Source: Streptomyces ferrugineus (GTDB taxonomy: Bacteria; Actinomycetota; Actinomycetes; Streptomycetales; Streptomycetaceae). From it: 64,000 bases of DNA. Under the pieces are notes generated by a model. That model saw nothing but the letters and a program-made list of their open reading frames with translations, was not told the origin of the DNA and searched no databases. The translations under genes and the position numbers were made by a program. The DNA lies in assembly GCF_015160855.1 (NCBI RefSeq), contig NZ_CP063373.1:8407001-8471000 (forward strand), read 5' to 3'. Shown here piece by piece: positions 46,586-55,435 of the stretch; the first letter of the stretch is position 1, and each line of letters begins with the position of its first letter.

Positions 46586-46829
46586 GGTGTTCGCTCTCCC
46601 TTTCCCACGTTCCCCGTCCCAGGTCCGCCGGTCGGCGAACCTGCGCAGGGTCCGAGCCTGGCACCGGTGGGTGCCCGTTCCCCAGTGAGCGGGTCATGAA
46701 GGCGGACGTGAAAATGTCATGGTGCGTTGATGAGGCCAGCACTGTGCGTCTTCGCGGGAGCCACGCAAAATCCTCACCACAAGGACGTCGGACGCGACCT
46801 CGTCCGACCGCCTCAGAAGGGGGAACACC
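46586..46829. promoter_or_regulatory. Divergent promoter between SARP and the peptide/YcaO genes
   Basis: The 244-base gap includes an 8-base inverted repeat, GTCGGACG (46787-46794) and CGTCCGAC (46801-46808), with a 6-base centre, ending just before the AGAAGGGGG ribosome binding site of the small gene. An A+T-richer patch (gtgaaaatgtcatgg, 46709-46723) may be promoter DNA. No gene was seen. Confidence 0.5.
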
Positions 46830-47147
46830 ATGATGAGCTCGACCGTGACGAGAAGCGGCACGACCCCGGCCATCTCCGCGGAGGACCACCGCTTCGCCCT
46901 GCTGACCGCCCGCGCCGGCCTGGAACCCGACCTGGCACAGCGTTATCTGAACGACCCCGTGTCCGTGCTCGCCGAGTTCGGGCTGCTCGCGGCCGAGAAC
47001 GTCTATCTGTTCGGGGAGCCGTCCGGCCCGTCGCACGGCATCGCCCGTGAGGACCTGGACGCCGTGGACGCCCCGGTGACCCGCGGCTGCTTCTCCAACT
47101 TCACCCATGTCCCCGGCGTTCCGGCCGTGTCGGCCGACGTGCGGTGA
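46830..47147 (+). CDS. Putative RiPP (azole/azoline) precursor peptide
   Basis: A 105-residue protein coupled to the YcaO gene by a GTGA overlap, with a strong ribosome binding site (AGAAGGGGG, 6-base spacing). Residues about 20-52 (HRFALLTARAGLEPDLAQRY, then LNDPVSVLAEFGL) resemble nitrile-hydratase-type leader helices, in which a short amphipathic helix with DPxxxLxEFGL precedes the core. The tail ends RGCFSNFTHVPGVPAVSADV-R and contains one Cys, two Ser and one or two Thr that a cyclodehydratase could modify. This is inference: it could instead be an accessory protein. If the tail is the core, the leader is unusually long at about 85 residues. Confidence 0.6.
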   Translation: MMSSTVTRSGTTPAISAEDHRFALLTARAGLEPDLAQRYLNDPVSVLAEFGLLAAENVYLFGEPSGPSHGIAREDLDAVDAPVTRGCFSNFTHVPGVPAVSADVR

Positions 47148-49405
47148 CGGTAACGGAACCGACGCCGGCCGGGCTTCCCGTCGGGTTCAAGCGGCACCTG
47201 AGGGTGGAGACGGTGGCCGGCGAGGCCGTCTACCTTCTGTCGGAGCGCGGCACCACGGTGCTCCAGGGCGAGCACGTACAGGCCCTCGCGCCGCTGCTGG
47301 ACGGCACCCGCACCCTGGACGCGCTGCTGGCGGAGGCCACGCCGACGCTGCCGGCGACGGAGGCGGGCCGGGTGATCGCCGAGCTCGCCCGGGCGGATCT
47401 GGTCGGCTACTGCGATCCGGAGGCGGACGCGGCGGCGGAGGCGTACTGGGAACTCGCCGGGGTGCGCGGCCCGGGGGTGCAGTCCGCGCTGCGCGCCGCC
47501 CCGGTGGACGTGGTCGCGCTCGGCCGGACGGACGGCGCGGCGGGCCGGGCGGAGTGCCGGGCCGCCGGCCTGACCCTGGCCGGGCCCGGCGCTCCCGCCG
47601 CGCTGTCGCTGGTGCTGTGCGACGACTACCTCGACCCGGAGCTGGCCCGGGTGGACGCCGAGCACCGGGCGGCCGGGCGGCCGTGGCTGCCGGCCCGGCC
47701 CGGGGGCGCCACGGTGTGGGTGGGGCCGGTGTTCGGCCCGGACGGGGCGTGCTGGTCGTGCCTGGCGCACCGGCTGCGCGGCCACCGCTCCTCGCAGTCG
47801 CCGGTGCGCCAGGCCCTGGGTCTGGCGGGCCCGGTGGCGCTGCCCGAGGCGTCGCTGGCGGCCGGGCGGCTGCTGGGCCTGCACACGACGGTGCTGGAGG
47901 CCCTCAAGTGGCTGGCCGGGATGCGGTATCCGGGCCAGCGCGCCGTGTGCACCCTCGACACCCGGACGCTCTCCACCCGCCACCACCCGGTGACCCGGCG
48001 GCCGCAGTGCCCGCGGTGCGGGGACCCGGGCCTGGTCGGCTCGCTGGTGCGGGCGCCGTACACGCCGGTGTCCCGGCCGAAGGCGGAGGGGACGGGGAGC
48101 AACCACCGGGCGATGCCCCCCGGCGCCGTACTGGCCCGTTACCGGCATCTGATCGACCCGGTGACCGGCATCGTGGCGGAGGTCCGCCGGGCCGAGGGGA
48201 CGCCGGACGGGCTCAACCGCTATGTGTCCGGTCGCAATCTGGCGCTGCGGAGCAGTTCGCTGCACGGGCTGCGCAGCCACAGCGGCGGCAAGGGGGTCAC
48301 TCCCGAGGAGGCCGAGGCCGGGGCGCTCTGTGAGGCGGTGGAACGTTACTGCGGTACGCGCCAGGGGGACGAGCCCGTCGTCCGGGACACCCTGAACGGG
48401 CTCGGCCCGGCGGCGCTGCATCCCAACGACTGCCAGCTCTTCGCGGACCGGCAGTTCGACGACCGGGAGGCGTGGAACGCCAGGCACCAGGGGATGCAGT
48501 GGGTGCCCCCGCGCTTCGACCCGGACGCGCCCACCGAGTGGACGCCGGTCTGGTCGCTGACGGCCCGCGAGCACCGCCTGCTGCCCACCTCCATGCTGTA
48601 CTTCGGCCCGGGTCCGGACGGGGTGGAACGCGCGCCGGCGGCGGACTCCAACGGGAACGCGGCGGGCAGCAGCACCGAGGACGCGGTCGTCCAGGGGTTC
48701 CTGGAGGTCGTCGAGCGGGACGCGGTGGCGCTGTGGTGGTACAACCGGCTGCGCCGGCCGGCCGTGGACCTGGACGCCTTCGACGAGCCGTGGCTGGCCC
48801 GGACGCGCGCCGCCTACGCGGGGGCGGGGCGCCGGGTGTGGGTCCTGGACCTGACGACGGACTTCGGCATCCCGGTGATGGCGGCCGTGTCCCGCCGTAC
48901 CGAGGACGCCGGGCAGGGCATCTCGTTCGGCTTCGGCGCCCACTTCGACCCGCGCCTGGCCCTGCGGCGGGCCCTCACCGAGATGTGCCAGCTCCTGCCT
49001 CCGCGGGGCTACTTCGACGGGGCACCGGAACAGGCCCTGCTCGGTTGTCCGGATCTCAACCATTGGTGGTCCACCGCGACCACCGAGGAACTGGCCTATC
49101 TCTCACCGGATTCCGGCCAATCACCGTGTACGCCGGGCAGGTACGACTACGCACCACGGGCCGATCTGCGGGCCGATGTGGAGGCCGCGGAGGCCGCGGT
49201 GCGGGCCCGGGGCATGGAGCTGCTGGTGCTCCGGCAGACCCGCCCCGACGTGGAACTACCCGTGGTCAAGGTGATTGTGCCCGGTATGCGGCACTTCTGG
49301 GCGCGCTACGCCCCTGGGCGACTGTTCGACGTGCCGGTGGAACTGGGCTGGCGCGACCAGCCCTTGGAGTACGACGCGATCAACCCGGTACCACTGTTCG
49401 TGTGA
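47144..49405 (+). CDS. Fused ThiF-like/YcaO cyclodehydratase (SagC-SagD type)
   Basis: A 753-residue protein. The first 320 residues are the partner (ocin-ThiF-like) half, with a winged leader-binding region near 1-90 and a zinc site formed by CWSC (203-206) and CPRC (289-292). The rest is a YcaO domain with the ATP/Mg site SGGKGVTPEEAEAGALCEAV then ERY (380-402), EDAVVQGFLEVVERDAVALW, and RRALTEMCQ. YcaO enzymes use ATP to cyclise Cys, Ser or Thr of a peptide to thiazoline or oxazoline rings, guided by the leader. The C-terminus ends NPVPLFV, close to the proline-rich end of active azoline-forming YcaOs. No flavin dehydrogenase for azole formation is seen in the window. Confidence 0.88.
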   Translation: MTVTEPTPAGLPVGFKRHLRVETVAGEAVYLLSERGTTVLQGEHVQALAPLLDGTRTLDALLAEATPTLPATEAGRVIAELARADLVGYCDPEADAAAEAYWELAGVRGPGVQSALRAAPVDVVALGRTDGAAGRAECRAAGLTLAGPGAPAALSLVLCDDYLDPELARVDAEHRAAGRPWLPARPGGATVWVGPVFGPDGACWSCLAHRLRGHRSSQSPVRQALGLAGPVALPEASLAAGRLLGLHTTVLEALKWLAGMRYPGQRAVCTLDTRTLSTRHHPVTRRPQCPRCGDPGLVGSLVRAPYTPVSRPKAEGTGSNHRAMPPGAVLARYRHLIDPVTGIVAEVRRAEGTPDGLNRYVSGRNLALRSSSLHGLRSHSGGKGVTPEEAEAGALCEAVERYCGTRQGDEPVVRDTLNGLGPAALHPNDCQLFADRQFDDREAWNARHQGMQWVPPRFDPDAPTEWTPVWSLTAREHRLLPTSMLYFGPGPDGVERAPAADSNGNAAGSSTEDAVVQGFLEVVERDAVALWWYNRLRRPAVDLDAFDEPWLARTRAAYAGAGRRVWVLDLTTDFGIPVMAAVSRRTEDAGQGISFGFGAHFDPRLALRRALTEMCQLLPPRGYFDGAPEQALLGCPDLNHWWSTATTEELAYLSPDSGQSPCTPGRYDYAPRADLRADVEAAEAAVRARGMELLVLRQTRPDVELPVVKVIVPGMRHFWARYAPGRLFDVPVELGWRDQPLEYDAINPVPLFV

Positions 49406-49494
49406 TGCGCACCTATTGATCGGCTTGAGTAGCCTTTACCAAATGCTGGTCATTAGCATGCGGTTCTGCCACAGTCCCTGCCGAGGAGGCTGCG

Positions 49495-50799
49495 ATGCCG
49501 AGCCGTTTACGTCATGCCCCTGTTGACAAACCGTCGGGCGCGGGTCGTGACGAGGACACCAGCATCCACGGTTCGACACCGGAATCCGGCCATCCTCTTC
49601 AGGGGATGGCCGGCCGGCTTCCCTCGTACCCCGAACTGCCCGCACCGCGTCTGGCCCGTGCCATCACGGTGGTCGCCCTGTGCTGCTACGCGAGCGTCAC
49701 CGTCCTCAACGTGCTCCGGGCGGAGGATCCGCAACCGGTGCGGCTCATGGTCTGCCTGGCCCTGGTGCTGCTGGTGTTCGGCGTGCAGTTCGTGGTCTCC
49801 GCGCCGCGGGCGCGCACCTGGAGCCTGGGGCGCAAGCTCTCGGTGCTCGGCTTCCAGGTCATGCTGACCTATCTGCCCATGGCCTGGTTCGGCCTGTCCT
49901 GGGGCAGCATGGAGGGCCCGCTCGCCGCGACCGTGCTGCTCAGCCTCCCGGCCCGGTTCGCCTGGCCGCTGTACGGCGTGGTCGTCAGCAGCATTCCGGT
50001 GTACTCGGCGATCATCGGCGTGCCGCTCGCGGAGGTGGGCTACTTCCTGATCGCCGGCCTGCTGGCGGGACTGGTCATCTACGGACTGAGCCGGCTGACC
50101 GACCTGGTGCACGAGGTCCACGCGGCCCGGGAGGAGCTCGCGCGAATGGCGGTCAACCAGGAACGCCTGCGCTTCGCCCGCGACCTGCACGACCTCCTCG
50201 GCTACAGCCTGTCCGCGGTGACGCTCAAGGGGGAGCTGATCCACCGGCTGATCGCGGCCCGCCCCGAGCAGGCCCGCGCGGAGACCACCGAACTGCTCGA
50301 GGTCGCGCGCCAGGCACTGGCGGACGTCCGCCTGGTGTCCAGCGGCTACCGCGACATGTGCCTGCGGGACGAGGCCGCCTCCGCCGCGTCGATCCTGGCC
50401 GCCGCGGACATCGAGGCCGTGGTCGACATCGACTGCGGGCCGCTGCACCCGGTCGCCGACACCGTGCTGGCGACGGCCCTGCGGGAGGGCGTCACCAACA
50501 TCCTTCGCCACAGCAAGGTGCAGAACTGCACGATAAGGGCCGCACGAAAGGGCGAAACGGTCCTGCTGACGCTGGTGAACGACGGCGCGCACACCTCGGG
50601 GAAGGGGTCCGGCGGGCCGTCCGGCAGCGGGCTCGGCAATCTGCGGGAGCGGCTCCGCGCCATCGGCGGCAACCTGACCGCGGGGATCCGGGACGACGGA
50701 CGCTTCCATCTGGAGGCCCTGGCACCGGCCACGCCGTCCGGCACCCTCGGTCACGGGAAGGAGGCGGTGCGCGGCACACCCGCGGTGTCGCCCTCCTGA
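49495..50799 (+). CDS. NarL-type sensor histidine kinase
   Basis: A 434-residue membrane kinase with about five hydrophobic segments (residues 53-210), a HisKA_3 box ERLRFARDLHDLLGYSLSAV with phospho-accepting H232, and a HATPase end (EGVTNILRHSKV near 331, GSGLGNLRERL near 379). A Ser/Thr-rich cytoplasmic N-terminus of about 45 residues precedes it. It forms a two-component system with the response regulator 94 bases downstream. Its signal is unknown, but its place in the cluster suggests pathway control. ATG 49495 has a GAGGAGG ribosome binding site; the 89-base gap before it holds a short inverted repeat (ATGCT/AGCAT, 49443-49459). Confidence 0.9.
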   Translation: MPSRLRHAPVDKPSGAGRDEDTSIHGSTPESGHPLQGMAGRLPSYPELPAPRLARAITVVALCCYASVTVLNVLRAEDPQPVRLMVCLALVLLVFGVQFVVSAPRARTWSLGRKLSVLGFQVMLTYLPMAWFGLSWGSMEGPLAATVLLSLPARFAWPLYGVVVSSIPVYSAIIGVPLAEVGYFLIAGLLAGLVIYGLSRLTDLVHEVHAAREELARMAVNQERLRFARDLHDLLGYSLSAVTLKGELIHRLIAARPEQARAETTELLEVARQALADVRLVSSGYRDMCLRDEAASAASILAAADIEAVVDIDCGPLHPVADTVLATALREGVTNILRHSKVQNCTIRAARKGETVLLTLVNDGAHTSGKGSGGPSGSGLGNLRERLRAIGGNLTAGIRDDGRFHLEALAPATPSGTLGHGKEAVRGTPAVSPS

Positions 50800-50893
50800 C
50801 CCGAACCCGCGGCCGACAGCCGGCCTGGCCGCACCAGCCACCCGACCACAAAGCCGGCCACCATCACGACGACATCGACCGACGGGGGGACCG

Positions 50894-51508
50894 ATGCTGT
50901 CCTTGAAGATTCTGCTTGCTGAGGACATGCACATGATCCGCGGAGCGCTGGTCGCGCTACTCGAACTCGAACCGGATTTGGAGGTGGTCGCCTCCGTCGA
51001 ACGGGGCGACACCATAGTGAAGGCCGCCCTGGAGACCCGCCCCGACGTCGCGATCATCGACATCGACCTGCCGGGCACCGACGGGCTCACCGCGGCGGCC
51101 GAACTCCATGAGCAACTGCCGAACTGCCGCACGCTGATCCTCACCAACCTGGGCAGACCCGGCACCCTGCGGCGGGCCCTGAGCGCGCATGTCGCCGGCT
51201 TCCTGCTGAAGGACTCCCCGCCGGACAAGCTCGCCCAGGCGGTGCGGGCGGTGGCGGCCGGCCGCCGGGTCGTCGACCCGCAACTCGCCCTCACCGCCTG
51301 GGACTCCGTCGACAACCCGCTCTCCCCGAGGGAGCTGGAGGTGCTGCGCCTCGCCGCGCAGGGGGCGGACACGGCCGAGATCGCCGGCTGCCTCTATCTG
51401 TCCAAGGGCACCGTCCGCAACTACCTGACGGCGATCGTCAGCAAGCTCGGCGCCCGCAACCGCATCGACGCGGTCCGGATCGCCGAGGAGGCCGGCTGGA
51501 TCCCCTGA
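50894..51508 (+). CDS. NarL/LuxR-family response regulator
   Basis: A 204-residue regulator: receiver domain with D56 as the phospho-acceptor (VAIIDIDLPGTDG), the acidic pair E10-D11 and a late LKD lysine, then a LuxR helix-turn-helix (LSPRELEVLRLAAQGADTAE and LYLSKGTVRNYLTAIVSKLG). It should bind DNA after phosphorylation by the neighbouring kinase. Target sites are unknown. It converges with the phosphopantetheinyl transferase gene, leaving 26 bases. Confidence 0.93.
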   Translation: MLSLKILLAEDMHMIRGALVALLELEPDLEVVASVERGDTIVKAALETRPDVAIIDIDLPGTDGLTAAAELHEQLPNCRTLILTNLGRPGTLRRALSAHVAGFLLKDSPPDKLAQAVRAVAAGRRVVDPQLALTAWDSVDNPLSPRELEVLRLAAQGADTAEIAGCLYLSKGTVRNYLTAIVSKLGARNRIDAVRIAEEAGWIP

Positions 51509-51534
51509 GACGGCCCCGCACGCCGAGGGCCCCG

Positions 51535-52374
51535 TCAGCCGGGGCCCTCCGGGCCCTCCCCCGGGGAGCCGCCGAACAGCGCGTCCAGCAGACCCTGGTC
51601 CAGGGCGGTGCCGACGGACACGTCGGCCGCCTCCCCGAACCCCTCGTCGTGCACCGCGACGCTCACCACGTACCGCTCCCCCGCCCGGAACGTCGCGAAC
51701 GCCCACTCGGGGCCGCCGGCCGCGGACCCGTCCGGGCGCACCAGCCGGGCGTCGGGCGTGCTCAGGTCGAAGCCGAACTCGGTGAACCGGAAGCGCAGCC
51801 CCTGCCCCAGGGCCTTGCTGTACGCCTCCTTGAGCGTCCACAGCCGGACCATGCTGTCGTTGCGCTCCGGCTCCCCACCGGCGTCCAGTTGCTCCTTCTC
51901 GAACGGCGTGCAGGCGTGCAGCTCCGAGCCCGTGCCGGCCAGCCGGCGGTCGGCCCGCTCGACGTCGACCCCGATGCGGCCGCACCGGGTGATGCCGACG
52001 ACGAGCATGTCCTCGGTGTGGCTGAGGCTGACGTCGATCTGGTCGCAGCCGCGCACATACGGCCGCCCGCCCGGCTGGTAGGCCAGGTCCACCAGGTGGG
52101 GCTCGGTCTCCAGGGCGGCCGCGGCGGCACAGCGCAGCAGCAGCCGGGAGGCGACGAACCGCTCCCGCAGACGCGGCTGCGGGAGGCTCTCGTAGCGCCG
52201 CCAGTCGCGGCCGAGTATCCGGCGCGCACCGTCCATGGCCTCGGGGCCGGGGAGCCAGTCACCGGCGCTGCCGTGCACGACGACGCTGCCGGTGTCCGCC
52301 AGCACCGAGCGCAGCGGCTCCCACGGGCCGTGCGTCCCGTGGCTGGTGAGCGGGTGCGCGATGCGCGCGGGCAC
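51535..52374 (-). CDS. Sfp-type 4'-phosphopantetheinyl transferase
   Basis: A 279-residue PPTase with the three family motifs: IDVSLSHTEDMLVVGI (near 113-128), RIGVDVERADRRL (near 133-145, Mg-binding DVE) and WTLKEAYSKALGQGL (near 178-192). It converts apo carrier proteins to the holo form by adding phosphopantetheine from CoA, and would serve the ACP at 40883 and the ACP domain encoded just upstream. Its GTG 52374 touches the stop codon of that gene with no gap. It is the last gene of the long leftward operon. Confidence 0.92.
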   Translation of the reverse strand: MPARIAHPLTSHGTHGPWEPLRSVLADTGSVVVHGSAGDWLPGPEAMDGARRILGRDWRRYESLPQPRLRERFVASRLLLRCAAAAALETEPHLVDLAYQPGGRPYVRGCDQIDVSLSHTEDMLVVGITRCGRIGVDVERADRRLAGTGSELHACTPFEKEQLDAGGEPERNDSMVRLWTLKEAYSKALGQGLRFRFTEFGFDLSTPDARLVRPDGSAAGGPEWAFATFRAGERYVVSVAVHDEGFGEAADVSVGTALDQGLLDALFGGSPGEGPEGPG

Positions 52375-53604
52375 TCAGGCACCCGCCAGTTCGGCCGCGA
52401 GCGGACCGGCGTCCAGAGCGGAGATCACCCCTGCCAGATCGACCGCGTCACTGTCGGGGCCCTGGCAGACGGGGATGCAGACGGGGCCGCCCATGCGGCG
52501 CAGATAGGGGATGAGGACGGCCCGCGGGCCGATCTCGACGATGTGGGTGGGGGCCTGCTGGGCCAGCATGCCGCGGGCCGCGTCGGCGAACCGCACCGGC
52601 GAGGTGAGCTGTTCGGCCCAGTACGGGGCGTAGAGCGGCCCGGTCTCCAGCCGGCCGTACACCGTCGAGTAGAAGGGCAGCCGGGCGATCCCGCCGGACA
52701 GGCGCCGGGCGGCCGCGGTGAACTCGGCCGCCATCGGCTTCATCAGCGGTGAGTGGAAGGCGTGCGCGACGGCGAGACGGCGGCAGCGGACGCCGCGGGA
52801 GGCGAGGCGGGCCTCGACGCGCTCCAGGGCGGCGATCTGACCGGACAGGACCGTGGACTTGGCCGCGTTCACGGCGCCGATGCCCACGCGGGGTTCGTCG
52901 GCGACGAGTTCGGCCGCCTCGCGCGCGGTGATGCAGGCGGCCGTCATCCCGCCGCCGGGCGGCAGCCGCTGGGTGAACGCCCCGCGCAGGGCGACGAGTT
53001 GCGCGGCGTCGGCGAGTCCGACGGCCCCGGCGACGGCGGCCGCGGCGAACTCCCCGATGCCGTGGCCGAGCACGGCGGCGGGCGTCACCCCCGCGTCCTG
53101 GAGGGTGCGGGCCAAGGCGTACTCGACGGCGAAGAGGGCGGGTTGGGCGCAGGACGCGAGATGGAGGCGCGGGTCCTTGTCGAGGATCAGGTCGACGACG
53201 GACAGCCCCGTGTGGGGCAGCAGGGCCGCGGCGGCGGCGTCGAGGTGGCGTCGGTAGGAGGCCGAGTTCAGGTACAGGCCGGCCGTCATCCCCGGGTGCT
53301 GGCATCCCTGCCCGGTGAAGACGAACACGGACCGGACCCGGTGGCCGCCCCGCCGGGCGTCGCGGGAGGCCATGTACCGGGCGAAGTCGCGCACGGTCTC
53401 ATGGGCCCAGATGTCGTCGGGCCCGACCAGCGGGCCGAACTCCGCCTCGATGTCGCCGTAGAGGCTGAGGGCGAGGACCGAGTCCAGTCCGTACTCGCTC
53501 AGCGGGACCGTCTCCTCGACGGGTCGGCCCAGATAGTGGGCGAGCCGCTCCAGCAGCCACTCGCAGTGGGCCGTTCGGGAGTGATCGGGCTCCGGGACGG
53601 GCAT
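52375..53604 (-). CDS. ACP fused to an acyltransferase-like domain lacking the catalytic serine
   Basis: A 409-residue two-domain protein. Residues 10-85 are an acyl carrier domain with EYGLDSVLAL (S42). Residues 92-400 are an acyltransferase fold (VFVFTGQGCQHPGMTAGLYL near 94-113; VAHAFHSPLM near 260) in which the serine of GHSxGE is glycine: GHGIGE at 180-185 (G182). Without the nucleophile, ordinary transacylation should fail, so this half may be a scaffold or docking partner. Neighbours are an acyl-CoA dehydrogenase and a fatty acyl-AMP ligase, so the ACP half probably carries the acyl chain they make. ATG 53604 has an AAGGAG site. Confidence 0.85.
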   Translation of the reverse strand: MPVPEPDHSRTAHCEWLLERLAHYLGRPVEETVPLSEYGLDSVLALSLYGDIEAEFGPLVGPDDIWAHETVRDFARYMASRDARRGGHRVRSVFVFTGQGCQHPGMTAGLYLNSASYRRHLDAAAAALLPHTGLSVVDLILDKDPRLHLASCAQPALFAVEYALARTLQDAGVTPAAVLGHGIGEFAAAAVAGAVGLADAAQLVALRGAFTQRLPPGGGMTAACITAREAAELVADEPRVGIGAVNAAKSTVLSGQIAALERVEARLASRGVRCRRLAVAHAFHSPLMKPMAAEFTAAARRLSGGIARLPFYSTVYGRLETGPLYAPYWAEQLTSPVRFADAARGMLAQQAPTHIVEIGPRAVLIPYLRRMGGPVCIPVCQGPDSDAVDLAGVISALDAGPLAAELAGA

Positions 53605-53683
53605 GGGTTGCTCCTTCAGGGCAGGGATGAGGGGGGTTGCGCACCGCACCACGGCGACCCCGGGACAGCGGCACGGCGCGGTC

Positions 53684-55435
53684 TCAGGCCAGTGGGGAAC
53701 CGTAGAGGTCGTAGCTGCGACGCCCGCGCAGCCGGGCGAGCGCCTCGCCGAGCACCCGCCGCTCCGCCGCGACCGGCCGGTCCGGCAGGGGCAGACCGAG
53801 CCGCCGGCCCAGCCGGTACAGCGCGGCCGAGGGCCAGGCGGGGTCGGCCAGGAACGGGTCGCCGTCCCCGGCGGACCGCTGCTCGCGCCACACCCCCAGA
53901 CAGGCCGCCGCCGCCAGCACCAGCGTGTAGCGGTCGGCGAGGCCCAGGCTGTACGGACTCGACAGCGCCTTGCGGTCGTTCTGCGGCATCTCCGCGAACG
54001 ACCCGCGCAGATCGCCGAGTTCGGCGGTGAAGGTCCGGGCGAGGAAGCGCAGCACCCCGCCGTCCGCGTCCGGTGTCTCCTCCAGCAGGTCGCTGCTGGC
54101 CACCAGGGTCGCGGCCAGCCGGTCGCCGTCGCCGAGGAGCGCGGGCGCGGACAGGTCCAGCGGCGGTAGGTCCTCGTGCGGCCGGAACAGGCCCGGAGGA
54201 GCCTCCGGGTCCCTGAACCAGGCGTGCCGGGCGAAGAACGGAAGCTGCGGCAGGATGCTGACCTGGCGGCCCGCGCTGCCGGCGTGCCCCAGGGAGGTCA
54301 CCGGCAGGTCCCGAAGCTGCTTCTGGAACACCCCGTACGCGCCCTCCTTCGCGAAGGTCAGCTCGCCCAGCACCGTGGACATCTCGTCCATGCTCTCGGC
54401 GACCAGCTTGGGCGCGAGGTAGGCGGCCGCGGCCGCGTACGCGCTGAGCTGCTTGGGCAGCAGATGCAGCGCCCGGGTGCCCACCAGGGCCAGGCAGTCG
54501 ATCAGCAGCAGGTCGAGGAAGGCCCCGGTGAGCACGTCCCGGACGTGCCGGCCGTCGAGCGGGGAGCGTCCGTCGGCGCGGCGCCGGTCGGCGAACGCGG
54601 CCACCGTGCGCAGCGCCGTGTCCGCCCCGGCCAGCACGATCGACGGGATCACCCCGCGGATCACCAGTGAGGCGCGCAGCGAGAGCTCGTAGCCGTCGCC
54701 GACCCGCCCGAGGACGGCGGCCGCCGGGACCGGGCAGTCGTGGAGCCGCAGCCCGCCGAACTCGGCGCTGCGCATGCCGGTGGTGGCGCGGCGGCCCAGG
54801 TCCTCGACGCTGCTCGGGGGCAGTTCCGCCCGGTCCAGCAGGAGGACGGTGTGGCTGCGGCCGCCGCCCTTCGCCCCGGTGCGGGCGAAGACGACCAGGC
54901 CGCGGGCGCGGGAGGCGTTGGCGATGCCGGTCTTGCTGCCGTTGACGACGAGCGAGCCGTCGGAGCGCACGGTCGCCGTGAACTCGTCGCGTACGAAGTC
55001 GTTCCCGTGGGTGACCTCGTGCCGGGCGACCGCGATGCGGTGGCCGCCCAGGAGCAGCCGGGCCGCCTTGGCGCGCTGTTCGTCGGTGCCGGCCGTCCAC
55101 ACCGGGGTCGCGGCGAAGAAGCAGTTGAGGCCGTAGGCGAAGCCGAGGGAGGCGTCCCGCCGGAAGACGGGGCGCAGCAGCCGCCCGAGGACGTCCAAGC
55201 GGCGCAGCCTGCCGCCGAGCGGCGCGGGGACGAACTCGGCGTTGAGCCGGTGCTCGTCGAGGACGCGTTCGGCCGCCGGCAGGATCTCGCCCGCCGCGTC
55301 GGCGGCGAGCAGGGCCTTGCCGCCGAGCGGGTTGGCGTCGTCGTCGAGGGGCCCGAAGGAGCGCTCCAGCGCGTCGATCCGGTCCTGTGCCGCGTCGTCG
55401 CGCCCGCCGCGCACCGGCCCCTGCACCGTGCTCAT
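53684..55435 (-). CDS. Acyl-CoA/acyl-ACP dehydrogenase family protein
   Basis: A 583-residue flavoprotein of the acyl-CoA dehydrogenase family. The helical N-terminal domain, the beta domain (VARHEVTHGNDFVRDEFTAT, SLVVNGSKTGIANASRARGL near 160-179) and the C-terminal helices are recognisable; the length exceeds the usual 380 residues because of an added C-terminal region of about 150 residues. It probably desaturates the acyl chain held on the ACP, but the catalytic base was not identified by eye. ATG 55435 overlaps the stop of the acyl-AMP ligase gene (ATGA), indicating a functional pair. Confidence 0.8.
   Translation of the reverse strand: MSTVQGPVRGGRDDAAQDRIDALERSFGPLDDDANPLGGKALLAADAAGEILPAAERVLDEHRLNAEFVPAPLGGRLRRLDVLGRLLRPVFRRDASLGFAYGLNCFFAATPVWTAGTDEQRAKAARLLLGGHRIAVARHEVTHGNDFVRDEFTATVRSDGSLVVNGSKTGIANASRARGLVVFARTGAKGGGRSHTVLLLDRAELPPSSVEDLGRRATTGMRSAEFGGLRLHDCPVPAAAVLGRVGDGYELSLRASLVIRGVIPSIVLAGADTALRTVAAFADRRRADGRSPLDGRHVRDVLTGAFLDLLLIDCLALVGTRALHLLPKQLSAYAAAAAYLAPKLVAESMDEMSTVLGELTFAKEGAYGVFQKQLRDLPVTSLGHAGSAGRQVSILPQLPFFARHAWFRDPEAPPGLFRPHEDLPPLDLSAPALLGDGDRLAATLVASSDLLEETPDADGGVLRFLARTFTAELGDLRGSFAEMPQNDRKALSSPYSLGLADRYTLVLAAAACLGVWREQRSAGDGDPFLADPAWPSAALYRLGRRLGLPLPDRPVAAERRVLGEALARLRGRRSYDLYGSPLA

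Noticed and set aside
46727..47050. Alternative rightward frame overlapping the precursor-like gene
   Set aside because: It is out of frame with the strong ribosome binding site at 46815-46823 and is arginine/proline-rich; the 46830 frame is coupled to YcaO.
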